From a virus: DNA of 28,770 bases. Under the pieces are notes generated by a model. It was not told the DNA's origin. It searched no databases and saw only the letters and a program-made list of their open reading frames with translations. The stretch lies in IMG/VR virus record IMGVR_UViG_3300043466_001525, positions 1 through 28,770 of that record. One strand, given 5' to 3'. Shown in pieces: positions 1-6,598 of this stretch. The stretch's first letter is position 1, and the number at the start of each line of letters is the position of its first letter. A program made the position numbers and the translations under genes.

Positions 1-182
1 CCCATTAAAGCGTATGTAGATGTGATAATGTCGCCATTGCGGTATTCGCGAAGAATCTGCCAGATAGGCTGAGACGTAGTTCCTCGCATAGAACTAGAGC
101 GGCCAATATACCTAATATTGACTTCAGGCTCATCGATCTTGATGAGCTTTATCTCTTGGGTTCTTACCTGCCTGACTTCCAT
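1..182 (-). CDS. Unknown protein, 3' end cut by the window edge
   Basis: This is the first 60 codons of a minus-strand gene that runs off the left edge. It opens MEVRQVRTQEIKLIKIDEPE and continues without a stop to base 1. Its ATG shares one base with the TAA stop of the gene before it (TAATG at 184-180), the same junction used repeatedly in this operon, which supports both the start and the reality of the gene. The visible part is charged and soluble-looking with no signal peptide. I do not recognise the family. Its place at the far end of the ejection-protein block suggests a virion-associated or late function, but that is inference from position only. Confidence 0.7.
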   Translation of the reverse strand, partial: MEVRQVRTQEIKLIKIDEPEVNIRYIGRSSSMRGTTSQPIWQILREYRNGDIITSTYALM

Positions 183-643
183 TATTTAACTTCCTTTGAT
201 TTTTTTACAAGCTCATCAAATGTTAGTTTCTTTTTGGCAGTTTTATCAGCTCTTTTTTTGATATCAGCATATTCTTCTGAATCAGAAACAGGCCCCGCTG
301 AAGCGTCTTGCATGGCGGCAAGCTGTCTATTTGTTACTTCCCATTGTGGTAACGCTTCCTGGGTAAATATATCTGTTTTTTCAGATGGCACACCATATTG
401 AGTCATCACATTTATATCATTAGGAGAAATGTATCCTTTGTCTGTTTTTACAAGAGGATAATCCATCCATTGTGAAAAATTTTCTCCTCTAGGAAGAGAC
501 AGCATTTGAGCAGATTTATCTTGAGCATCAACAAGTCTTTCACTAGCTGGTACTTCCATCAAATACCAAGGGCTTTTAGCGATCATGGCATTGTAGACGT
601 CAGCATTAACTACTGGGCCAAATCCTTTAATGTTGTTTGGCAT
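182..643 (-). CDS. Late-operon protein of unknown function (153 aa)
   Basis: A 153-residue acidic protein starting MPNNIKGFGPVVNADVYN, with a Lys-rich C-terminal helix (roughly residues 125-153). The start has a GGAGAGG-type ribosome site about 7 bases upstream, and the gene begins 2 bases after the stop of the preceding gene, so it is part of the same transcript. No catalytic motif, membrane segment or signal peptide is visible. I do not recognise the family. The short SPWYLME segment near residue 25 recalls the QSPWYRMALE segment in the Gly-rich protein at 4810-5580, which is only a weak hint that both belong to the same virion sub-assembly. Confidence 0.75.
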   Translation of the reverse strand: MPNNIKGFGPVVNADVYNAMIAKSPWYLMEVPASERLVDAQDKSAQMLSLPRGENFSQWMDYPLVKTDKGYISPNDINVMTQYGVPSEKTDIFTQEALPQWEVTNRQLAAMQDASAGPVSDSEEYADIKKRADKTAKKKLTFDELVKKSKEVK

Positions 644-645
644 AA

Positions 646-948
646 TTAGTCCTCTCCATCAGACTCACCATCCATTTCAGCCATGACCTTCTCGTTGTAT
701 TTTTTCTTGAGGTCTTTTAATGACTTTGGAGCTTGAGCTTTGTTTTCTTGTTTGAAAAGTTCTTCAACCATCTTGTTCTTGGACATGGCGTAGTCTTTAA
801 CCATGGCAAATAGCTTTGGATCAGCCTCAATCTTCTTGGCTTCAAGATAGCTTTCCAACATCTCTTCCATATGCTCTTGATCGTAAACACCATCATTACT
901 CTTTGGCATTTCTTCGCCTTCTGGCTTTGCGCTCATGTCCATTTTCAT
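646..948 (-). CDS. Small highly charged protein (100 aa), unknown function
   Basis: A 100-residue, strongly charged protein rich in Met, Glu, Asp and Lys, starting MKMDMSAKPEGEEMPKSN and ending in an acidic tail (MAEMDGESDGED). It is probably mostly helical, with no hydrophobic segment. The ATG shares a base with the TAA of the 720-aa gene (TAATG) and is preceded by a G-rich ribosome site. A short acidic protein next to ejection proteins could be a chaperone or a small scaffold-like factor, but nothing in the sequence proves it. I do not recognise the family. Confidence 0.7.
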   Translation of the reverse strand: MKMDMSAKPEGEEMPKSNDGVYDQEHMEEMLESYLEAKKIEADPKLFAMVKDYAMSKNKMVEELFKQENKAQAPKSLKDLKKKYNEKVMAEMDGESDGED

Positions 949-3110
949 TATTTACCCCCCATTAATTGCCATGCTGAATATGTTGCGCCTTGTGGCGTTA
1001 GTGCTGGTTTTAACCACTCTGGTATATTTTCTGCCGCCTGACTAATTCTATTCACTACAGCTTGAGCAGGTGTACCTTCTATTGCCCTCGCGGCTCCTCC
1101 AGCTAATGATTCTCCAGCCCTTCTAGCCGAAGTTTTACCACCCAAATATGATGCAACAGCAGCAGGAGAAGCCAAGATAGACCCTGCCGCACGACCAGCG
1201 GCCAATGCTGCCGGAGCAACACCAGCTGATCCACTCATTAATCCGAAAGCATAACCACCAGAACCAAGAAGTTCGCTGGCTCTTAATATCTTTCCAGTAG
1301 AAGTAGCTCCACCACTTGAAATTGCCTCTAAGCTTGGATCTCCAAAATATTTAGCAACATCAGCAAGATCTGCAAGCTTCATAATATTTGTGCCATGTTC
1401 GGCATCAAATCTATTTAGCTTTTCTTTCAAAATTCTCATTGATTTATTGTTTATGCCTTCGAGAGTTTTTACTGCCTTTTCTGGTGTAGCAAAATATTTA
1501 GCAACGTCTTTAAAATAGTCCCTATTCATCTTATATAAATTTCTAAGAGATTCATCTGGGCTGTTTTTAAAAGAATCAATTGCATTATAGATTTGATCTT
1601 GCAAACCTTCTTTTGCATCGCCAACAAGATTGCGAAGTATTTTATCTTCAGCGGATTGGTTAGATAATGCTAATGGGCTTTTGGTGTAATCCATAAAAGC
1701 AGACAGAGCATTGTTAATGTCCATCGCTTCTGATCCTGTAACAAAATATTCTTTTCCGGCACGAAGACTTCTTCGTTCTATTTGATTGCCAGCCTCATTA
1801 AATATTGGGCCTCTATGAGCAGCAACGTTTTCTATTTGATTTCCAGCTTGGTCAAATATCTTTTGTTGTATTTGTTTTTGAGGAGTAAAATATTTTGCAA
1901 GAATTTTTTTGGCAGCTTCACCTTGTTGTTTAACAGCTGGTATCTCTGATTTTTTTGTTCTTTCAATTAAAGCTTCTAAACCTTGTTTTAAATTTGTTAT
2001 TTCAAATTGTTTTCCAGAAGAATTAAGCGCAGAACTATACGCATTGCTTAGTTGTTGTTGAACATTTTCCACCGCAGAAAAAGCTGTATCTGCTGCTACG
2101 CCGCCAAAGCCAGCAAGTCCGCCTTGAGATTCTAGGGCTTGGGCTATTTCCATATTTGTATATTTAGCGTTTGGATCTAAAGACAATCCGCTTTCTACAA
2201 GATCTCCAACAATTGTTTGGTCAACATCTTTAACTGCATTTTGTAAAGTTTTAGATGGTGCTGCGCCAGAAAGAACGCTTAAAGCTTTTCCACCAACTCT
2301 TTGTGCAATACCTTTTTGTGCGTTTTCTAAATATTCTTGAACTATTTTTTGCTGTCCAACATCGGGAACTTGTCCTTTTGGCAAAAATCCAGCGCTTGTT
2401 CTTTGTAGAATTTTAGCAGCAGTTGCTGGTTTTGCCGCCTCTTTGGCAATCTGTTTTGCAGTAGAACCACCACCAAAAAGACCGCCAGTTAATGCTGAAA
2501 GACCTCCAACAAGAGCAATGTCTCCAACGTTTGTTTCTCCTGCAGTTCCTAATTGTTGCCCTATTTTTTGACGTAAATATTCTGTCCCAGCACCAAGTAT
2601 TCCAGATGTTGCTGCTGCTGTTGGAACAGCCCCGAATCCACCTGTAGCAACAGCCGCTGGTAAAGCTGTGGCAGCCGTTCCTGCTGCTGTAATGGCTCCA
2701 GAAGCTATATCTGTACCAACATCAAGAAGGTCTTTAAATGCTTCGCGTGGGTCTAAATTTGCCCAACCACTAGGATCAAGTTTTTTCCAGTCTTTTTCTC
2801 CACGCTTTTTTGCAACAATTTCATCATTTATTTGGCTTACTTCTAAATCAGGGTTTTTTTGTTGAAGGTAATTTATTTGATCTTGAGTAGATCCGCCAAA
2901 GTTTTTAACTGCGGTGCGCTGTTGCAAAGGAATATCAGCGGCTTCGTTTAATATTTTTGCGCTTTGTGTGAATTTTTTGTTGGTTGTTTGATCTCCAGAT
3001 AAAAACGCATCTAATTCAGCGTCGGTCATATCTTCTGGTCTTTTAGTGGAAGATCCACCAGACAAATATGCATCCAATTCTGCGTCTGTCATTTCTTCTG
3101 GACGTTTCAT
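948..3110 (-). CDS. Large Gly/Ala-rich protein with duplicated N-terminal motif; probable ejection (internal virion) protein
   Basis: A 720-residue protein. Residues 2-18 and 23-39 are a near-identical 17-residue duplication with core RPEEMTDAELDAYLSG. Residues about 130-215 are Gly/Ala-rich with hydrophobic stretches, the middle (about 230-600) looks helical and Gln/Lys/Glu-rich, and residues about 620-680 are again Gly/Ala-rich and hydrophobic. This resembles the ejection proteins of short-tailed phages (for example the P22 gp7/gp16/gp20 group), which are packed in the capsid and cross the host envelope with the DNA. The likeness is in composition and gene position, not in a recognised domain. 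It starts in a TAATG overlap with the upstream gene. A lytic transglycosylase motif was looked for and not seen. Confidence 0.75.
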   Translation of the reverse strand: MKRPEEMTDAELDAYLSGGSSTKRPEDMTDAELDAFLSGDQTTNKKFTQSAKILNEAADIPLQQRTAVKNFGGSTQDQINYLQQKNPDLEVSQINDEIVAKKRGEKDWKKLDPSGWANLDPREAFKDLLDVGTDIASGAITAAGTAATALPAAVATGGFGAVPTAAATSGILGAGTEYLRQKIGQQLGTAGETNVGDIALVGGLSALTGGLFGGGSTAKQIAKEAAKPATAAKILQRTSAGFLPKGQVPDVGQQKIVQEYLENAQKGIAQRVGGKALSVLSGAAPSKTLQNAVKDVDQTIVGDLVESGLSLDPNAKYTNMEIAQALESQGGLAGFGGVAADTAFSAVENVQQQLSNAYSSALNSSGKQFEITNLKQGLEALIERTKKSEIPAVKQQGEAAKKILAKYFTPQKQIQQKIFDQAGNQIENVAAHRGPIFNEAGNQIERRSLRAGKEYFVTGSEAMDINNALSAFMDYTKSPLALSNQSAEDKILRNLVGDAKEGLQDQIYNAIDSFKNSPDESLRNLYKMNRDYFKDVAKYFATPEKAVKTLEGINNKSMRILKEKLNRFDAEHGTNIMKLADLADVAKYFGDPSLEAISSGGATSTGKILRASELLGSGGYAFGLMSGSAGVAPAALAAGRAAGSILASPAAVASYLGGKTSARRAGESLAGGAARAIEGTPAQAVVNRISQAAENIPEWLKPALTPQGATYSAWQLMGGK
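2994..3107 (-). repeat. Duplicated 17-codon segment in the 720-aa protein
   Basis: Bases 3107-3057 and 3044-2994 encode two copies of K-R-P-E-[ED]-M-T-D-A-E-L-D-A-[YF]-L-S-G, separated by four codons. The differences between copies are conservative (E/D, Y/F). Two short acidic amphipathic helices at the very N-terminus could be docking tags. Confidence 0.85.
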
Positions 3111-4252
3111 TACTTACCTTCCATTTTAATTCTAGCTGCCTCTATTTTTTGTTCTCTAGTCATAGAGCTTAAATTTGTTGGCTCTTGGCCTCCGCGTTCT
3201 TGAGAGTAAATAGCTTTTTGAGCGGCAAAAAGTGGATCTGCTATTCCTTTAAATCTTATTTTTACAAGCTGCTCATGCTCTTTCATTTTCTTATCACCGG
3301 CAGCAATTAAATCATCAAGAACACCTCTTTGTCCTCTGTTTAATCCAACTGCATTTTTAAGATATGCTTCAAGCAAGCTTGGATCGTTAGAAGCCGCAGC
3401 CTCAAGAAGCTTTTTATCGGCTCCAGCCAATGCACCAAGTTTAGCAACATCCCTGTTATATCCGGTGATAATTCTTGATACGGCTCTTTTGTATTGGTCA
3501 AACTTTGCGATATCTGTTGGAATATTTCCACCAGCTTCTTCAATAAGATTTTTGGCGTCTTTTGCAGCAGATATAACTTCCGTAAGACCTGAAATTCCTT
3601 CTCCAAATTGATCGTAGTATTGTTTGTTTTGTTCAAGCTCAAGCCTTAATTTTCTATCTTCTGCACGATCTTCTTTTGCTTGCCTAAGTTCTCCTTTTCT
3701 TAAAGAAATCTCTTCAAGCCTCTGCTCTCTTGCAGCCTTTTGTTCTTCTAGTTGAGCAACATCTTTAGCTCTCATGCGAGCAACTTCAGCGGCTCCGCCA
3801 CGTGCTTTAAGCACTGCTTCTTGCAATGCTTGAATTTGTTTAGATTGATTCTGTGGGCGAGCATATCCAGAAACAAGATCAGTTCCAGTCCATTGAGATG
3901 CAAGACTTAGCAATGGAGTTAAATCAAACTGTTGTGGCTTAGAACGAGCGGCTGCAAGTTGCTCTTCTGCATTCTTAATTGCCTCTGCCTGAAGTCTTTG
4001 TTGCTCTGCGTATGCTTGTAGAAGGCTTGTGCCTTGATCTTCCGCGCCTTGTGGCGGTGCGCTTCCGGCTTGAGCATTTAAATTTGTCTGAGTAGGTGGT
4101 GCTTCTTGCTGTGGCGCAACAGGAGCCTGAGCCATCAATGGTACCTGCTGTGGAGCTGCCTGCATTCCAGCAACTCCATTCATATCTACTGGCATCATTT
4201 CATCAAAGCCAGCTGGTTTTCTACCCATTAATAGATATGGATTTTGAAGCAT
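3110..4252 (-). CDS. Gln/Ala-rich coiled-coil protein, probable ejection protein (380 aa)
   Basis: A 380-residue protein in three parts: a Pro/Gln/Ala-rich low-complexity N-terminus (to about residue 85), a long Glu/Lys/Arg/Gln-rich coiled-coil-like centre (about 85-215), and a more ordered C-terminal helical part (about 215-380). There is no membrane segment or catalytic motif. The start has a GAGGT ribosome site, and the stop overlaps the next ATG (TAATG at 3110). Its place between two Gly/Ala-rich proteins after the head-tail genes fits an internal virion or ejection protein. The specific family is not recognised. Confidence 0.7.
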   Translation of the reverse strand: MLQNPYLLMGRKPAGFDEMMPVDMNGVAGMQAAPQQVPLMAQAPVAPQQEAPPTQTNLNAQAGSAPPQGAEDQGTSLLQAYAEQQRLQAEAIKNAEEQLAAARSKPQQFDLTPLLSLASQWTGTDLVSGYARPQNQSKQIQALQEAVLKARGGAAEVARMRAKDVAQLEEQKAAREQRLEEISLRKGELRQAKEDRAEDRKLRLELEQNKQYYDQFGEGISGLTEVISAAKDAKNLIEEAGGNIPTDIAKFDQYKRAVSRIITGYNRDVAKLGALAGADKKLLEAAASNDPSLLEAYLKNAVGLNRGQRGVLDDLIAAGDKKMKEHEQLVKIRFKGIADPLFAAQKAIYSQERGGQEPTNLSSMTREQKIEAARIKMEGK

Positions 4253-4267
4253 TTTAAACCTCTTAAA

Positions 4268-4651
4268 TTAAGCAATGCCGTATTTAGTCATTCCAAAATA
4301 TGGATTCATTTGCATGGGGCTTTGTCGTTGAAGCGGACTAGCTGGCATCATGTATGTTTGTTCTTGTGTTGGCTGCATAGCAACAACTTCAGAAACATCT
4401 TTAGCTGCGCCAGTGTTTCCACCTTGAAGATTTAATTGCTGGCCAAGAGAAGCTCCGGTTAAACCTGTAGATAAAGCAGCTCCAAACGGATCAGCTTCCT
4501 TTATTTGTCCTGGCTGCATTCCAGTCCATGGTGACCAACGCATGATCTCTGCTGCCATTTTGCGCTGACGCTCTTCTTTTGGCCTATCAATAAACTCGGA
4601 CTTTGCAAGACCAACTCCAGCACCAATTAGGCCTAAGGTTATCGGGTCCAT
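4268..4651 (-). CDS. Small virion-associated protein, unknown (127 aa)
   Basis: The reading frame is open back to 4750, but I place the start at the ATG at 4651. It has a strong AAGGAG ribosome site 6-7 bases upstream, and it removes a very basic 33-residue extension that merely shadows the neighbouring gene. The product starts MDPITLGLIGAGVGLAKSEF, a short Gly-containing hydrophobic stretch, then a charged segment and a Gln/Met/Pro-rich C-terminus (TYMMPASPLQRQSPMQMNPY). The hydrophobic N-terminus followed by disorder fits a small ejection protein. The family is not recognised. Confidence 0.7.
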   Translation of the reverse strand: MDPITLGLIGAGVGLAKSEFIDRPKEERQRKMAAEIMRWSPWTGMQPGQIKEADPFGAALSTGLTGASLGQQLNLQGGNTGAAKDVSEVVAMQPTQEQTYMMPASPLQRQSPMQMNPYFGMTKYGIA

Positions 4652-4652
4652 C

Positions 4653-4805
4653 TTATTCTCCTTCTTTCTTTCCCATGTCCATCCACGGGCTTTTCTTCTT
4701 TTCTGGAAGATCTTTTTCGTTCTTTGTTTCTTTTTCCCAACGAGCCGCAATCTTGGGGTGCTGGGAATACATAAACTTCATTTGTGCTTTTGACTGAAAT
4801 GGCAT
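4653..4805 (-). CDS. Small conserved-type phage protein, MPFxSKAQ...HPxIAxRWxxET motif (50 aa)
   Basis: I place the start at 4805, giving MPFQSKAQMKFMYSQHPKIA and ending in a basic, Lys-rich tail. The motif order (S-K-A-Q, then H-P-x-I-A-x-R-W-x-x-E-T) is one I recognise from many tiny proteins of unknown function in tailed-phage genomes. The frame is open back to 4868, but that extension overlaps the upstream gene. The 4805 ATG lies 4 bases after that gene's stop and has a weak GGGTGA site. The stop lies just before the next gene's ATG. The function is unknown. The Lys-rich tail could bind nucleic acid. Confidence 0.7.
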   Translation of the reverse strand: MPFQSKAQMKFMYSQHPKIAARWEKETKNEKDLPEKKKSPWMDMGKKEGE

Positions 4806-4809
4806 GTTA

Positions 4810-5580
4810 TCACCCAAATAGTCCGCCAAGAAACCCTCTGTTTCCTGCGTTTTCTGTTGCCTGCGCACTCATAGCAGCGCCTTTTGCTTTCATTCCTTCT
4901 TGGTATTGCAATAACTTTCTCTGCTCTTGAGCAGCAAGGTTAGCAAGCTGAGTTTGAAGGTTTGTAACATCTGCGCCAGTCTGCTGACCAACATTGAATT
5001 GAGCCAACCTAGACGCAAGATCTGCGCCTTGCATACCAAGTTGTCCGCGCTCTACCGCACCAGTCTGACGCTGTTGTTGCATCATGTTAGCAACATTTTC
5101 AGCTCCACCCATAGCAAGTCTTTCAGCAGCTCCACCGCGAAGACCGCCACGCATAGCAAGCTGAGATCTAGCGCCAGCCATTGCTCCGGCCTGCTGACGA
5201 GAAGCTTGGTCCATAAGTCTAGCTTGTTCTGCGCCTTGTTTTTCTAAGGCCATGCGGTACCATGGAGATTGCTCCATTTGCTTTTGAATGTCTTCACCAG
5301 AAATGGTTCTAGCCGTTAATTGGCCACCACCAGGAAGAGATTCTATTCCTGCATACTCGCCAAGCTGTGGAGTTGGCATTTCTGTGCCATATCTTTTTGT
5401 TGTGTTGCCAGAGATGTTTCCTTTGCCCCAACCAGATATTTGTTGCTGAAGAGCTGGCATTCCGCCAGTAGCAAGTGCACCACCAGCCTGAGCTCCACCA
5501 ACTGCTCCTAATGGACCAAGTAGAGAACCGGCAGCACCACCAACAAGTTGTCCTGTTGCCTTTTTCCAATTAAAAGCCAT
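4810..5580 (-). CDS. Gly/Ala/Gln-rich protein, probable ejection protein (256 aa)
   Basis: A 256-residue protein. The N-terminus (about 10-45) is a glycine-zipper-like stretch, GGAAGSLLGPLGAVGGAQAG, able to insert into or cross a membrane. The rest is a Gln/Ala/Arg/Met-rich helical region with many small residues, ending in a short GFLGGLFG hydrophobic tail. This composition is typical of small ejection proteins of podoviruses, but no specific homologue is recognised. The ATG overlaps the adaptor gene's TAA (TAATG) and has a GGAGG ribosome site about 10 bases upstream. Confidence 0.75.
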   Translation of the reverse strand: MAFNWKKATGQLVGGAAGSLLGPLGAVGGAQAGGALATGGMPALQQQISGWGKGNISGNTTKRYGTEMPTPQLGEYAGIESLPGGGQLTARTISGEDIQKQMEQSPWYRMALEKQGAEQARLMDQASRQQAGAMAGARSQLAMRGGLRGGAAERLAMGGAENVANMMQQQRQTGAVERGQLGMQGADLASRLAQFNVGQQTGADVTNLQTQLANLAAQEQRKLLQYQEGMKAKGAAMSAQATENAGNRGFLGGLFG

Positions 5581-6281
5581 TAGATATTACCTCCGGTCAT
5601 TTCAGAATATAGCCTATAATCAGGCTCAATAGTGTTTTCATTATCTGGATACATTTCAGCCAATGATTTTAGTGTGTCTTCTTTTTGCTGCTCAAGATCT
5701 TGAATAGCTTTAGGAAGATTTGGATGAAGTTCTTTTTCAAGACATTTCATCTTAATGTAGCTCATAACGTAGTTAACCGCCTCTGGTATGTCACAGATTG
5801 ACGTATCATCTACGAGCTCGTTTGCATTGCGAATGTACCAGATCTGAAGAAATGATCCGGCCTCTGTCGGTGTTGGTGTGATTAATACTTTTGGCTCACC
5901 AGGAACAGAGTTTAAAATGAAGTAGCCATATTGCTGAGTTCCGCTAGGAGAGGCCTTGTCTGTTTCATAAATGCCAAACTTATTCCAATTACGAAGACGA
6001 CTAAGCTTCCATACTTGCGTTCCTGATCTGTAAATGATCTGACGGATCTTTAATCCATAGATGTCTGAAGGGATATCGTATTCCTCTTCGCCAGGAACAA
6101 GAGTTAAAACACTTCTTGTTACAAAATAGTCCTCACATAGAGTAAGGATTTGACGCTCCACTTCATCGATAGCTTCATTGGCATAACCGAGAAGCTCTGT
6201 CTCTGTGATGAATGTCTCGCCTTCTAGGTCGAGATCACGAAGCACCTTTGACTTAATTTCGTTCCACGTCCAAAATTTCAT
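5580..6281 (-). CDS. Head-tail adaptor (connector) protein
   Basis: A 233-residue protein starting MKFWTWNEIKSKVLRDLDLE. The pattern is N-terminal helices (ELLGYANEAIDEVERQI), then a beta-rich segment with YDIPSDIYGLKIRQII and LITPTPTEAG, then C-terminal helices. This matches the ring-forming adaptor proteins that sit under the portal in podoviruses (P22 gp4 / T7 gp11-type role). I chose the ATG at 6281 rather than the one at 6290. It shares a base with the upstream TGA (TGATG), and the GGGAG site lies 9 bases away from it but directly against the earlier ATG. It works with the nozzle gene just upstream. Confidence 0.75.
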   Translation of the reverse strand: MKFWTWNEIKSKVLRDLDLEGETFITETELLGYANEAIDEVERQILTLCEDYFVTRSVLTLVPGEEEYDIPSDIYGLKIRQIIYRSGTQVWKLSRLRNWNKFGIYETDKASPSGTQQYGYFILNSVPGEPKVLITPTPTEAGSFLQIWYIRNANELVDDTSICDIPEAVNYVMSYIKMKCLEKELHPNLPKAIQDLEQQKEDTLKSLAEMYPDNENTIEPDYRLYSEMTGGNI

Positions 6282-6598
6282 CAGGTACATCTCCCAACAA
6301 GACAGCGAATAGTGGTTGCTCCAGCGGCTGTTATATCAAGCTCATTAGAATCAAACTTAGAATAATTAAGCGTAACTGCTACATTATTATAGTTGTGCAT
6401 AATTATAACATCTAACGGCACAAATCCTAAGCCATGTCTGTATCTAAAATTGCTTACTGCGCTAGGTATTTCAATAGAAAAAAACTTAAAATTACCCCTG
6501 TCCAATGGATTGGCATTGCCATAGTCCATAAGTCTTTTAAAGTTCTCTTGGACATATGGATCTTCAATCTCTTTTCTAAGAAGAACGGGGAATGTCAT
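6281..6598 (-). CDS. Small beta-rich virion protein (105 aa), unknown
   Basis: A 105-residue protein with the segment FRYRHGLGFVPLDVIIMHNY followed by ELDITAAGATTIRCLVGR. A conserved 'HGLGFVPKDVI...DxxNLDITxxGATTIRxxVGR' arrangement is familiar from small structural proteins of short-tailed phages, but I cannot give an assigned function. It lies between the nozzle and adaptor genes, with a 4-nt ATGA overlap at its start, a GGAGG ribosome site 7 bases upstream, and a TGATG junction at its end. Tight packing between two tail genes suggests a tail-accessory or fibre-attachment role. Confidence 0.7.
   Translation of the reverse strand: MTFPVLLRKEIEDPYVQENFKRLMDYGNANPLDRGNFKFFSIEIPSAVSNFRYRHGLGFVPLDVIIMHNYNNVAVTLNYSKFDSNELDITAAGATTIRCLVGRCT

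Noticed and set aside
4652-4750. Basic 33-residue N-terminal extension of the 127-aa protein
   Set aside because: It overlaps the neighbouring small gene in another frame. The ATG at 4651 has a strong ribosome site, so the extension is a frame shadow.
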